Below, in pieces: positions 13,783 through 60,471 of a stretch of DNA of 64,000 nucleotides. This stretch comes from Hemicentrotus pulcherrimus (Eukaryota > Echinodermata > Echinoidea > Camarodonta > Strongylocentrotidae): contig BEXV01000305.1 of the NCBI GenBank assembly GCA_003118195.1, positions 135,429 through 199,428 on the forward strand, read 5' to 3'. The position numbers were made by a program, and so were the translations under genes. The notes beneath the pieces were generated by a model. The model did not search any database. It was not told where the DNA came from and saw nothing but the letters and a program-made list of their open reading frames with translations. Position 1 is the first letter of the stretch. Each line of letters starts with the position of its first letter.

Positions 13783-13985
13783 GTGGGCAGTGAAAAAAAT
13801 ACATGGGGGCTCAGGGCGAATTTGCCCCCAAAACGCCCAAAATAGCCCCCGGAAATCAGAAAAGAGCCCCTGTAAATTTGCTTAGAGTTCAATGCAAAAC
13901 AAATTTTAGAGTGTTATTTTTATGCAGGCAAGCTAGAAAAATAGCCCCTGAAAAATAAGTATTAATTTTTTCCCTGCTAGTGGGT
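13783..13985. repeat. Small inverted-repeat element with AATAGCCCC words
   Basis: Ends CTAGTGGGCAGTGAAAAAA and TTTTTTCCCTGCTAGTGGG are imperfect inverted repeats. Inside, ATAGCCCC(C)GGAAA-like words recur three times (near 13842, 13865 and 13941). Confidence 0.5.
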
Positions 13986-14310
13986 ACAAGCAATTCAAGT
14001 AAGCCTACCCTCAGAAGGAAAAAAATTCACATAGGGGCTGTAAAATCAAAATGCATTAAAACAGGGAAACTAAAACAGGTCACAGTAATTTGACCACCCT
14101 CAACATGTACAAATAGGCGATGGCCTATATATATTTATTATGAAATTTCCTTGAACCGCAGTACAGAGAACAAGAAGTATATCTAGGTTGCCTGATAAAA
14201 CGGGTTCATGTGATGCATGATGGATCCTCTGGTTTCAATATGTCAAAAAACAGTGGACTTTATTAACTGACCTTCAGACAGATAGGGCCTATAGAATTCA
14301 TAGAGAGCTG

Positions 14311-14391
14311 GTGCTGAGAGCCAGAAGGGTTTTAACTTTTAAGTCATATCCTTTTACACAGACTCAAAGCCCTTCTGGCTCTTAAGAGACT
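14311..14391. repeat. Short foldback element, family A, copy 1
   Basis: Arms GAGAGCCAGAAGGGTTTTAA and AAAGCCCTTCTGGCTCTTAA flank a short AT-rich centre with TTTACACAGAC. Member of the AGCCAGAAGGGTGTTAA foldback family found across this window. Confidence 0.8.
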
Positions 14392-17063
14392 GTAAGCTTA
14401 GAAAGTAGGCTGGGTGAAACAATGAAGTGGCATTGGTATGCTCTGCCCGTAAATAATTGTCCATGTTCCAATTATTATCATGGGCTGGCTAGAATGACCT
14501 TTAGAATGGTGGCTTGGAGAAGGAATTGATCTACTTTTTATTATTTTCCTTCCTTCTTCACGTTGGATTATGTTGATCTCTGATCTCAATCACACCTGGT
14601 TTGTTATTTTATCAAACATTATGTTTGATAGAGAATGCAAATTAGGATAATTATGTATTTGCCATGAACATGTACGACATTATACTGGAATGTGTACAAT
14701 GTACATGTACATACAGATACATGTATACCGGTAGGCCTAATGTTTACAAACGATACGTTTAAAGAGAAACTCCAGTACTGTTAAAAAAAAGAAAATTAAT
14801 TTTCACAGAATCAAACGAAACTTACACTGAATGTTCAAGATTACAAATAAATAAAATGTGCCACACAATTTTGGAAGAAAATGTATATTGGCTGAGTAAT
14901 GAGCATAGAAAGACGAGGAAATCAAGGTAGTACCAACCCCGAAACCATGTGTGCTGTCCCGTATATTGCTTTCTGTGTACAGTGCTTGTTACTTTACCAA
15001 GACTCGGTCAAATTTATTATGATTTTGACGACTCCAGACCCTTGCAGTGCACACCAATACTTGCATGCTACATGATCAACCGTTTCTGATCCTTTCCACA
15101 CCTTTTCTTTCACAATGCAATCGCATTACCAGTACTAAAGCTTAGCTTTAACATTGAAGATTTATTTCATTAGGGTAATGTTCCTTTGAACTGGTCGATT
15201 TGTGTTTGAAAAATGCATAGGCCTACTGTGCAATGTGGAAATCCACAAATTTTATATATTGCTCATCTAAGATTTCATGATTAATGCTATTAATTTGGCC
15301 TAGTCCATTCTACCAATCATTATTTATAACAAACTCGACTCGTACTAAAGACCTGATCCATGTTTTTGGCATTTTGTTTTTAATTGTAGGTAAATCATTA
15401 TTGTCATCAATACATGTTTGTGCCATTTGAAATTAATACACCCATAATATACAAACCAGACATGTAAACATGTTTTAACTTATTGTCAGTAGCGTTTTTG
15501 AAATCCATGAAACGCAACTGTCAAAGAGCACCACCCATCATTGATTAGCCTTGAAACCAGGGTGTCATTAGTCAGGTAGAAATTGGAAAGCTTTTCTTCT
15601 TATCCAATCAATAAGAAATGCCAATCACATGACAAAGGTTTGAATCAAACAAGAACTGGCGATCGTAATTATACCCCACTTTCAGACTACCAGAATTCAT
15701 TGTATAGTTTAACGATAAGAGATAACCCTTTCCCTGATCTGAACATTGTGTTTATGAAGAAAATGTTGTTTTAAAAACTAAATATTGTATAATAAAACGC
15801 TTGTTTGAGCGTTGTTTCAAACTAAAACATGATAAAGGATCATAGTCCCATGCTAGTATTGTACGATAGTCATGTAAGTGGCTGGGGCTTTATTTCTCAA
15901 GCGCGCACAGATGATTGGCCAGCTGGCATGGCAATTGACCTCTGAAAATCAGTTTCTTCATTCAACGATTCTTTATACAACGATGTTTCCTAGTCTGTAC
16001 ACCCCTTTCGCTATACGATTCTTAATACGATTCTTAATACCAGGTTTGTATAGATTTGCTGTAGTCTGAACATGCTTTATAGAGTCCTCCTTTTTTACAT
16101 GTAGTCTAATTCAATGAAGCACCCCAATGAGCTTTATATGGCAATGAGCTTTGTATGACATAAGGATTACAATTTGAATTTTGTGAGACCTTTGTTGCAG
16201 CTTTTATTTCATTACTTAAAATCCTTGCCTAGAAAGAAGGTCGTTTTCACCAGAGTAACCGATTGGCTGTCAGGTAATTAAGTGAAAATTACATTCTGTT
16301 GAGTTACCTTTCATTGCAGTAGGTCTGGAATGAGAGAATTTAGGATTAAAAAGAAATATACGACAGCAGAATATCTGACTTATATTTCTAAAGAGTTTAT
16401 ATTTCTTGGATTCGTCAGTGGCATGTACATTGTATGTAGCCTTCACAATGTTTAATACAGTAAGGACACATGTAATTGAAGCCTTCAGGAGTTCAGTCTT
16501 TTAAATTTGTATCAGTGCTTATTTTAATAATTCTAAGAATATGTATGTCAATGTCAAATTGGCATAGCCTACCATTCTTTGATGTCATCATGAAGAATTT
16601 GCAGTACAATACAATATGTGATTAACAAATGTAAATAGACACATTCTATTGGCAAACAGAAAGATGACACAAAAGATTAAATCATTAAAAGCGCATATGT
16701 ATTCAGCTTTGCATGATGGACTTCCCACAATATGTATTTTGTATCCTGATACATGTACAAAACCTGTACTAGTTAACATGCTTCAAAAAACCAATATGTT
16801 TGAAATATGCTCAATTTTCATAGAGCTTTCTGAAGTCTGAACCCAAGACATGCTACATTATGATGCAGGCTTTGAGTGGAAAAGCCTCAAAGCAAGCAGT
16901 TGCTTCCACCGTCCCTTGGGGATTCTAAATGAATTTAGGATGCAGGACTGAGCAGAGCAGAGATGGTAGGGAAACTGTACTCCTGGAGTGCACAGTAGGT
17001 AGGGTGATGCAGAAGCTTTGATGAGAGCGGATCAACTGTGTGATGGTGAAGATGTGATGATGA

Positions 17064-17140
17064 CAGAAAGGGAGAGAGAGAGAGAGAAAGAAAGAAAGAG
17101 GGGGAGAGAGAGGCCTAGAAAGAGAAAGAGAAAGAGGGAG

Positions 17141-17176
<36 letters not shown>

Positions 17177-17257
17177 AGAGAGATAGAGAGAGAGGCAGAG
17201 AGACAGCAAAGCAGAGAGAGAGAGAGAGGGAGAGGGGAAGGAAAGATAAAGAGATAA
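17064..17257 (+). repeat. GA-rich purine tract
   Basis: Nearly pure purine for about 190 nt with (GA)n, GAAAGA and a G7 run. The apparent Arg/Glu or Ser/Leu reading frames across it are low-complexity artefacts. Confidence 0.92.
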
Positions 17258-18410
17258 ATATGGAAAGTGTGTGTGGGGGTGGGGGTGGGGAACAATTATA
17301 AAGAACAAAGGATTTATTAAACATGGAAGTATATCATCTACATTGAAATATATGTGACTTAACCTGTACTGTGAATACTGGTCAGGGTCAGTGTTGACCA
17401 GTTGAAATATCTGGCCTTGTCTTGCTTGGGGTCAGTCTCTATTTCATTGACCTTAGCCTGGTGTGGCTGGTCAAATGAGATATTGCCATGTAAATCATTT
17501 TGTCTGAAGAAAGGACAAAGCCAAGTTGAATAACCAAGTTGAGTTCTTATCAGAGTTGATCCATCTTCTGGATATTTGTAGGATACGTTTTCATATATAT
17601 GTAAGAAACTGCTTAAAATAGCCAGTTATAAGTTCCTCTTATCAGAGACTCTTGAAGACCATGGAAAGCATACAAGTAGGTCCCACTTCAACAGGAGATC
17701 TAAAGACATTGGGTCATAAAAAGCCTGTAGCTGGTCTTTATTTTGTCTATTTTCATTTGTTTGGTTTCTTCTCTCCCAAATTTTCATTTCAGGGCCCAAG
17801 CATCCAAAATATGATCTTTTATTTTCATCAATTTCTTTTCTATTTGTATGAAGCCTTACATCTAGAAGTGTGCTCTGTGTGGGTATACTGGGATAGTCTG
17901 TTCTGCTTGCACACCATTTATGCATGGTTATGAGATTCAGAACATGCATGAATCTGTAGTCGATATGGGTCTGGTTTTCAACGGCACAACTTACCCGACT
18001 GTAAAACGAGCCTCCCCCCTCCCCCATCATGTGGTTCAGATGGATGCTGAGTAGAAAAGCTCTTTCTCTCTAAACATGTCTGATGATAAGGTGTATCAGT
18101 CTTCTTTCTGAAAATATTGCTTTGTGTACAATTCCCATAGCATTTCTGTTTCTTTGTTTTTAATCGGGTAGAGCATTTTACCCGAATGTGTTTTTTTAGC
18201 GTGATCACTAAAGTAGTTTTTGATTTCCACAATATACATGTACTCCACTGATTGTTGATGATTGTGCTCTCTTTATCTTGTCTTTATTTGTTTTCTATTT
18301 GATTCATGTTTTCCTTGAGTTTTATGTTTTTGTCCAAATCAACAAAAATGCATTATCACAATTGTTTGATATGTCACACCATCTACATTGCATTTTTACA
18401 TATTTTCTTT

Positions 18411-18960
18411 GATTCCTCTCTCTGCCTGTATTTCTTCCTCTGTTTTTCTCTCTGTCTACCTCTTCCCTTTCCTTCTTTCTTGCTCTTTCTCTTTCCCCAC
18501 CCCTTCTGATTATTTCCCCTTCATCTCTCCCCCTCTTCTTTTTTTTCTTTCTCCTACACGCTCACAGTCAGACTCTCTCATCTCTCTTTTTCCTTCTTCC
18601 TCTCTCGATCTCTCTGTTTGGTGTCTGCCGCCACGATCTAACCCCGGCCACTCGTCAGAGCGTGATTGAGACTTCTGGCTATCAAGAGGCAATTGAATGG
18701 AAAGAGAGGCTGATTATGAGAGCATTTTAGGGTCGTCTTTTATCTTTTCACCCTTAAATTCATCTCTCTCTCTCTCTCTCTCTTTCTTCCTCCCTTCTCT
18801 CCTCTATCTCACTGCTGCACCCCACCATCTACAAACACGTAGCTTTCCCTCTCACTTCCTATCTCTCCCCCTCTCTCTCTACATTGCACCCAATGTAGCT
18901 CTCCCTAGATCTCTCCCTCTCTTTCTCACTCATTTCTCCACCCTCTATCGAGATGAGTCT
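18411..18960 (+). repeat. Pyrimidine-rich region, interrupted
   Basis: C/T-rich from 18411 to about 18620 and from 18761 to 18960, with an ordinary, CpG-containing stretch at 18620-18730 between them. Confidence 0.85.
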
Positions 18961-19559
18961 TCTCATACTCTTATCTCTTCCCCTTGCTTCATACATGTAA
19001 ATGATTGGTAAGCTGTGTAATTCTTTGGTTTACAACTTTTGCTGGGCATCATGTCTCATTTACACATCAGTGTTTTTGCTTTTGTCTGAATTTCATCAAT
19101 TGATCTACTCCCATTTATGTAACAAGATCTGAACCCGGTTCTTGTGTTACATTACTTCTTTTTATGATATTGTTATCACTCTTGTGCGTGGTCACATGAT
19201 CTATTTTCTTGCTATCTCCCCTTTGTGGTCTTCTACATGATTAACCTACTACACTGTCATGTATTTCTCTCATATGAGAAACATTATCACTTCAAAAGCC
19301 ATGATTACAATGTATACCTTGTGTAAGTTGTCAGCTTTTAGCTTTTAGCTATGTTTGTTGTCCTGTCTGCAACATGCTTTTGTCATTCTATTCATATCGC
19401 TGTAGTGCGTCTCCTCTTTCTTTAAGTTCATGCATGTGTCCTTCTTTTGTTGGAAGTTCTGCAAGAAAGAAATGCATATCCTCATTTCTTTCACCAAATC
19501 TCATTTGTAAAACTGTCTTCTTTCTTTCTCTCATGTCCCTTCTAGTTCAAGCTTCTCCC

Positions 19560-19820
19560 ATGTGCCTACATGTACTTCCTTCTCTATCCTCCTCTCTTTA
19601 TCCCCCTCTCTTTATCCCCCTCTCTTTATCCCCCTTCAAGTCTCCCTCTCTCTAGTATTCCAATTCTCTGAATCGTTCTCCTTTCCTTTATTTATCTTCT
19701 TTTCCCTTGTGCATTCTATGTACCACAATCTTCATTTCCATCTCTCCTTAATTATGCTTCATAGCATTCCCTTAACCTACCACTGCAATTTTCTCTTTCT
19801 CTTTCTTTCTTTCCCTTTCC

Positions 19821-19879
<59 letters not shown>

Positions 19880-20060
19880 TCTTGCTTTTTTCCCCTTATT
19901 CCCTCTAATATTCTCATTTGTGAATTCACTATCCATGTTATGCTCTCCCTCTCCTCTTCTCCCATCTTTTTCTCCCCTCTTCCCCCCCCCCCTTCTTCAC
20001 TCCATTTCCACCCTCTGTCCCTCTCGTTTTCTCCTCTCTCTCTCTCTCTCTCGTCTCTTG
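19560..20060 (+). repeat. Pyrimidine-rich region with CT microsatellite
   Basis: Includes three copies of CTCTCTTTATCCCC (about 19592-19633), (CT)n at 19820-19876 and a C10 run near 19990. Confidence 0.88.
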
Positions 20061-20074
20061 TGGCTCTTCGAGCA

Positions 20075-20185
20075 TGACCCGATGGGAGGAGAGGTTGGGA
20101 ACAAAGGAACGAGGAGTCGCCAAACCAATGGTGGCCGCGACGCAAGGGGTTGCCATTCCGGGGTCCCCACGTAATTAGTCTTAGC
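20075..20185. promoter_or_regulatory. GC-richer block with TCF/Sox-like site
   Basis: A CpG-containing island of unique sequence between a pyrimidine tract and AT-rich intron. It holds AACAAAGG (20100-20107), the reverse of a TCF/LEF or Sox core, and CCAATGG. Function is inference. Confidence 0.3.
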
Positions 20186-21038
20186 CAAAACTGAAACCCT
20201 GCATTATCAGGTGATCTGCAAACAAAACTTTGACAGTCTCCTGCCACAGAGCAAAGCACCCATGAGAAAAGCAACCACACAAAGGATATTGATTTCTGCA
20301 GATTGTTATCCAAGAATTGAAATTAGATTCTGATAATAAATGAGCTTATGCTTATGAATTTGTATACAATTGTGGATTTTTATCCCAGTACAAAGCAATC
20401 TTGTTTCAGTCTTATCTCTCAAGTCAGCTCAAATTTAAATAAAAATACATCAAATGGTTGAGTTACGCTACAATGAGTTGTGACAATAAACATACATGTA
20501 TTTGCCTTGCCATGATCATGGACTCGACCTGAAAAAATGCGGGCTATAGCTTTTCATTGTAACCTGTGGATTGGAAATGAACCATTGTATTTGAATTTGT
20601 TGATTGAATATTTGTATTTTGATTTATAAAGGTTATATTTGAATATATTTATTGACTATTATTATGAGAAATAAGAATTAATGGTAGTTACCCCGGTAAA
20701 ATATAAAGAGATATTGATTGAGAAAAGATTAGGTATTGGAAAATGATTTAGGTATTATTTATCAGGCCTGTTATGTCATTCCATTATCAACAGATATACA
20801 CTTGATTACTAACTATGGCATATTGATTTCAAGGTTGTTTATGGATTAGATAGTCCATGGAACATTATAATGGTAAATGGACATACTGAAGTATTAACCA
20901 AATTAACATTGATTAATTTGGCTGATAGGGCCAAAACAAGCATTAGGCCAAGCTGAATATTCTGCAAGGTAATATTTACCAAATCGCAGGACAAAGAAAC
21001 GGGAGTGTCTCTGGAGAGCAATTCATCTGGTTTATGGA

Positions 21039-21043
<5 letters not shown>

Positions 21044-21081
<38 letters not shown>

Positions 21082-21100
21082 TGGGGAGGAGAGGAGGAAT
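21044..21100 (+). repeat. GA microsatellite
   Basis: (AG)n at 21044-21076 followed by a G-rich purine tail. Confidence 0.92.
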
Positions 21101-21743
21101 AAATGGTGGAAAATGCAATATTTTGATGTATGTAAATGTAAGTTCGCTTTATTAGTCAGACCACCCTCAAGCTTGAATTGGAAATTAGTTTTGATTTTGA
21201 CATGCCGCGATTGGTTGTCCTTTGTGCGATCAGGAGATCGTTAGTATTTCTTTCATGGTGTACATATCCACTTTGCCAACGAGTGTTCTTTCTCTTTCTA
21301 TACCCAAGCGTCTGTGCATGTGTGAGTCTGTGTGTGCGTGTTCGTGTGCACGGGTGTGTGTGTGATTTGTCGCCCAGAATTTGGTCTGCTGGTATGAGAG
21401 TGTCCCTCTCAATCTCAATTTGTAGGGTTATTAATGGATTGGGAATTGTAGATGCTGAGTCTTTGTGTGAAAGTGATTGGTCAAATCATGGAGTTACAAA
21501 ATACAGAACTCTCCATGGTTTCGATGAAGGAAGATTCAGTCGTATATACATGTATGTTCCCGATGCCATCTTGGCTGGATGGAGGCATGAGAAGTGAAAG
21601 TGCACTTGATTCATGTAGGAGTATTAAATAAGGCTTTGTTCTGCATTTTTATTGAGAAATCATTTTATGAGAGCTTTTTGTTTTGTTTGTATTCAATGGG
21701 TTTGCTCTATCATGAAATGTAATGTTCATCATCATACCAAATT

Positions 21744-21812
21744 ATCTGTTCGGAGCCAGAAGGGTGTTAACTGATATCATTTTACACATATTAACATTCT
21801 GGCTGCAAAATT
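21744..21812. repeat. Short foldback element, family A, copy 2
   Basis: Left arm ATCTGTTCGGAGCCAGAAGG plus GTGTTAA, right arm TTAACATTCTGGCTGC; centre with TTTTACACA. Confidence 0.75.
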
Positions 21813-23045
21813 AAAACACACAACATTTTAAAGAATACTTTATGTACTCTGCATATTCTGCGAGATGTGTCACCGAAAAAACACAGTTTTTAGCCTGTTT
21901 CCTCCCCTGTTTCTTTTAAATGACTTCAATGCAGAGAAACTATTCATTCCTTTATTGACTGTCGCAAGTATACCAATTATTAAATTCATTTGTTGAATCA
22001 CTGTTAGAAGCCCACCTATAGATAATTAGGTTTAGATATAATAACTCATTAGTGTCCTCACACCTGTGTCCCCAATGTTGTGTTTTGTAACATAACCTGA
22101 GTCGTTCATTACAGCGCTGATGTAATGAAGATTTGGAATATATAGACTGATTCAACATTGTCATCCATCGAGTCATGCACTCACAACCAGTGGATAAACA
22201 AATATGCATGAGATCACATAGGAACCTGGAACCGGACGCATGATTTTTTTACTGAACGCATGATTTTTAACTAATCATGAAATTAAAAAAAAAAAAAAAA
22301 TTGTCAGTGCATATTAAACTGTAAACTTAAAAAAAAAATGCANAAAAAAATTATAGATTCTTCTATTGCATTGTATCCACTTAAAAACTGACCAAAGTGC
22401 TTTACAGAACAGATAAACAAATATATGAAAACTTAAACTTGTACTGCAAATGAATGAATGAACAAGTTGGTAAATATATAGACAAAGTATACACAAATAA
22501 ATGGATGAAAATTAAGCATGAGTAGATTACCGGTAGTAGTTAAATGAATAAATAATTTGTTTAAAAAATATTTTAAAATGTGTATATATCATACATACAT
22601 GTACATTAATGAGTTGATAAATAATCATATGGGGAAAATACAAAAGTCACCCCCAAAATATTGAAAGACATTTATCTTTAAAAAAAAAAAATCTTCACTC
22701 TTTCTGTCATTATTTTTGTGATGGAAATATGAGAGTAAGATACACAATTATTGTTGGCTTACAGGAGATAAAGTACCGTAGCTAATCTTTCCATGACCTG
22801 TATTCTTTCGGTCAGTCGGTCAGTCTGCTGATCAGCTGGTCATCAGCTTTAGCTGGCATGAGAAGGTGATAGTCATAATCAAAGTGTCCAGCTTCAACAC
22901 ACTCAGTGTGTTTATTGGAAAGGTCAAGAACAGGACGAGTTAGTAGAAGACTTTAGACATCAAGCTCGTATATCAACCTTGGCCAGCAAACCATCTGTCT
23001 TGTGTGAATCTTGTGCTGCACTTACCCTCCCCTAAAAGACACAAA

Positions 23046-23127
23046 CCGTCTGTTTGGACGCAGAAGGGCGTTCATTCGTATACATGATAACACAGACTTA
23101 ACACCCTTCTGGCTCTCAACAGACGAA
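23046..23127. repeat. Short foldback element, family A, copy 3
   Basis: The clearest copy. CGTCTGTTTGGACGCAGAAG on the left and CTTCTGGCTCTCAACAGACG on the right form terminal inverted repeats, with GATAACACAGACTTAACACC between. Confidence 0.85.
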
Positions 23128-25684
23128 TTGTTCTTTGTAATTTGGGAATGTTTTACGGCAGGTATAATCGTTGTTATGAAGGTGTTTTAGAGCCAGTCTT
23201 CACTGCATAAAAGTGTCTAGTCAAATATTACATGTAGCAAAAGATTGTTTTGAAAAAAGTGAAGTTTACCATTAGGCTATTTCATAAACTGCATTTTAGT
23301 TTTGTTTCCTTCTCATAAGTTTCCAGATCACCTGTTCCATGTAAAAATCATTTGGAACTCATTTAGAATACAAGTGTAGGCCCCAAAGGTCTAAAAATAT
23401 TGGTCTGTCTTTTTCAACATGAAGGTAACCAAACATACAAGGAAGGCCTACATGTTTCTTTTATTAAAGCATGTTTGTGTATGGAAAATAACATCATTTG
23501 GTAGTTTGAATTTTACAGTGTCTGCATCTCTAATAGTTCAGGCTGTATTTACACAAAATGTACTTTGGACATCGTCCTAATATGTACTTGTATTGTAGGT
23601 CTTCATATAGGTCTATGCTTTCTACAGTATGACATAGCATTAAATTATAGAGTTGTCGTGCTTCATTTTATCTATAGCTACTTGTGCATGTAGGACCTAC
23701 ATGTACATCCATGATGTCATATTGCATATAGATGGCCCTTATTATACTAAAATCTAATGTTGAACCTAACACAGGGCTAAAGCTATTGTTTTAAAGTTTG
23801 GTTTAAAAAAAAAGGAAGTTAGACACTCTTTAGGAATAAAATGAAGATAATTTAGGCCAGAAAGGAAGGAACGTTGTAACGGATGTCAATGGGGCATATG
23901 CCCATCGTTAATGGGGGAAATCCCCTAAAAGTGAGGGAGAGCTTCAGTGGTATAAACCCTTCATTATTTAATATGTCTGATAATATTGTCTTTTTTTTTC
24001 ACAAATCCATCAAATATTTAAGAAAGTAGAGGCCTAACATTATTCATAATTACCACCCAGTGTAGGATAAGATTAAAGATGATGATGTGCTTTTTATGGG
24101 GGGATTTTTCTTCTTCTTCCCCTTCCTGATATTGGACAGGGAAACTAGACCCTCATTTCAAAGCAAAGTGGTCAGTTGACATTTTGTGTTTGGGTAAGAG
24201 AGGAGAAATTACAGGAAAACTGTTTACCTTGGACAAGCAAGCAAGCTAGACCTAGCAAGCTGGCTCTGTTTCATTTCTTGACGTACTCCACCGTCTAAGC
24301 AAATATTCCTCATAACCTATGCCAGTGACCTCCTTCTTTTCTCCAGATTTGATAAGGTTGGTTCTGGTTAAAATATGCTTTGAGGAGAAATCCTGTTTGA
24401 TTGCCAGAGGTTATCGCATGAACTTTACACATGTATGGGTAGGTTTGATATCCATTGTGGGTCTTACGTCTAATCAGGTCTGTATTCGTCGAAAAAAGAT
24501 CAAGTGTATATTTCCAGATAAAAGTTCTGTCATGATCTATTTTAATGAAACTTAAGTAAACTGTAAGTGCTGTACACCATGAAATGAGGGCATGTTCTTG
24601 TATTCACTGTATAGAGCGTATATATGTTGTGATTTGAGGTATAGGTTAGTACATTTTTATTGTGAAGCTAACAAAATGTATCTTCGCATTGACCATAAGG
24701 TTTTCATAATTGTAAAAAAAAAATTGCAGTTAACTGGTAATTTAATTATTTCTAGTTTGAGAATCATTTATATGCATACTAATGTGAGATACATGTATCA
24801 TCAAAACTTATCATGTTAAGTGTTGCTATTGCTGGCTATACTAGGAATACTAGGAATGGTTCGTACGCCATTTCCTTTTTAATTTCTAACCACTAATTTC
24901 ACTTGTACGTGTCCTTTCACGGTCTATGTCGAAGGAAATAGGGTGGATTAATGAGAATTCAATACCATTTAATGACTGTATCCATCGATTTGTATCTACT
25001 GGTATACATTTATAGCCTATGCTACTACATGTACATCATGTTGAGAGCATGGGGCAGTTTGCCTAGTTAGCAGGCACACACCTTTGTCGGGCCTCGTGTT
25101 AACAGAGTGTTTGAACAGTGAGACTACATGTATGTAGACTGCACGATCTGCTGCACCCCATAGGCTTTCTACTGTACATACTCCTGACACAGCTGAAAAC
25201 TGAAAGACTTAGGCTTGGCTCAAGGCTTTATGACATTGTGTTGAAGTGTCAAGTAAGGGCTGTATTTGCAGACTACGATAGGCCACACATATAACACATA
25301 CCAAGTCTGGCATGATGTCAGTATTGTGAAGACAGTTCATGCTGGGGTCATTGTACTACTTGTATTAATATTGAATACAGATATGAAGTAGGATTGAATG
25401 ACCATGGTCTTGTGGTCAGATTAAACTATAACATAGAGGTCTATAGATGGTAAGCATACTGTGTATTAGATATGATGTTGTTACTGCAGATAACAGCCCC
25501 AGTGATCTTCCCTCCTCTCTTGTTCTCTCCTTGTATGATATAGGCCTATATTTCATAGAATAAGTGGAACACCTGTGAACATGTGTGAAACAAAACATAG
25601 AATATGCAGAAAGATATATATGTATGCAATAAAATTGTTAGAATAAAAACGTACCACAACTTTCTTTTCACTTTCACTGGCTAG

Positions 25685-25943
25685 TTTATTTGTCTGTCCT
25701 GTTTCTCACTTACTCTGTCAGTTTTCCTTTCTGTTTGTTTCTATTTATCTTTTTCCCTTTATTCGTCAGTCTCTGTTTCAGTCTCTGTCTCAGTCTCTGT
25801 CTATCTCTTTTCTCTGTCGTTGTTTCTATTTCTCTCTTCTCGGTTTTAGTTCTTCCTTTTCTATTTCATCCCTCAACCCTGTACATCCATGCATCTGCTC
25901 ACTGTAACAATTTTCCTTTTCCTTTTTCTCCTTGTTTCGCCAG
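25685..25943 (+). repeat. Pyrimidine-rich tract abutting an NLK exon
   Basis: T/C-rich sequence with CAGTCTCTGTCT repeats (about 25768-25805) running up to the acceptor of the exon at 25944. Its last part serves as an unusually long polypyrimidine tract. Confidence 0.8.
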
Positions 25944-59104
<33,161 letters not shown>

Positions 59105-60465
59105 TGAGACGGCCGGGAGGGGACCACGCCCCGCCCCCACCCACCAGCCACCCAAGGCAATCAATGAAAAAACGTCTTGTCCAGATACTTATCTCTATAT
59201 TCCAAGCCTTACTGTGTGTTGATGAAGGAGGGAGATCATACAAGAATTGCCAAGAAAATATTTATAGCTAGTGCCTCGACTGTTGGTTAGCGCCCGTCTC
59301 CTCCACCCATGTCCGCCCCAGTTCTTGACTGAGTTGAGCAATACCGACAGATTTGCCCCCGCCCTCTCCATCATCCTCTCCTTGTGATGTGACCTTTGAC
59401 CTGTACTGACCTTTGACCTGTGACAGAGGAGCAGAGTTATATTTTAAAGGTGTGTGATATGCTCCATGAAAACAAATGTGCTATATTATTTCAATCGAGC
59501 AAAGAATGCTGCAACGAATATACATCCATCACATACACTGAAGAGGTGTCAGCAAGAACCTTACCTTTTGACAGATATATATTGTGTAAAGGTGCCACCG
59601 GGAAATTTCAAATTGGCAAGACCAGCTGTATTCATTTAAGGAGATTTTAAGTTTTTATTTATGTTCCTGCGTTGCTGCTTTGTCACCACTGGCTGCCACA
59701 AGGAACACAGAGTATAATGTTACAACTTGCTGCTCCCTTTAAGAGATGCTGCGCTTTTTATGAAGAATGGGCCACATTGGAACGCTCTAGATGGTTGACT
59801 TGTATCATCAATGTTTAAATACCCCTTGAAAATTGCAAACTAGGTTTGTTACATTCTCTCTCAATCAGACAAATGCAAGCTATTATGAAGGAAAGTCCTG
59901 GGAAATTTGTGCTGCAAGTTATATTGTAAAGTTTTAAACTAAAACAGCATTATTTGCTTTGTAACAAAGCTAGCTGCATCCTAAATAGTCCTGGGACGGA
60001 GGAGAAATTTGAAGGTTCAACTCCCTGAAGAAAAGGTGTTTTTAGTTTGGTTTGGTCCAGCACCATCTAATACTTCATTTGCATTTTTGTTTTTAACTTC
60101 AATATTAAAGATGACCAGTACTACCAATTAAACTCATGATTCCTGATTCTCATCTCCATATCATTCAAGGATATATCGTCAAGAAATCGAATTTAAAACA
60201 CTTTTGTGCAGAATGAATGCAATTTCTGTTGCTCTGTTGTAGGAAATTTCACTACGAACATGTCGAAAATGGGAGTTAAATATGTTCTGTCAGGTTATCT
60301 TTTAAATTTGTTCCTGGCTACCCAAAACATTGGGGGTAAAGTGTTTGTATACTAAGGAGTGGAAACCACTGAACTTAAGTTAGAGTGTATTCTAATCTAT
60401 ACATCACATGTATTTTTGACTGGAGTGGGAAATATCTTTCATTGTTGACCTAAACCTTTATCATG

Positions 60466-60471
60466 AATAAA
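60466..60471 (+). terminator. Poly(A) signal candidate AATAAA
   Basis: Canonical hexamer 1.36 kb after the NLK stop. It could define a short 3' UTR form. The downstream sequence is only weakly G/T-rich. Confidence 0.35.

Larger units (their letters stand above)
1..25943 (+). other. Presumed NLK intron 1 (5' part outside window)
   Basis: I see no exon in this stretch. The first exon in the window starts with the third base of a codon (probably the Trp of the G-V-V-W segment before S-V-T-D-P), so an upstream exon must exist. I could not find a glycine-loop exon here. The stretch holds the repeats and blocks listed separately: C-rich start, CT and GA tracts, hairpin at 3432-3502, X-box at 4231, haplotype-like duplication at 11111-11889, foldback elements at 14311, 21744 and 23046, and GC-richer non-coding blocks near 4.15, 5.2, 10.6-11.0, 12.1-12.5 and 20.1 kb. 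The reading frames here are short and are low-complexity or lack recognisable domains. Confidence 0.6.

Noticed and set aside
17018..17308. Open frames of Arg/Glu (plus) and Ser/Leu (minus) across the GA tract
   Set aside because: They are pure translations of a GA/CT microsatellite.
19562..20313. 171-residue and 158-residue frames over the CT-rich region
   Set aside because: Low-complexity Ser/Leu/Phe or Arg/Glu composition caused by the pyrimidine tract; no domain and no splice context.
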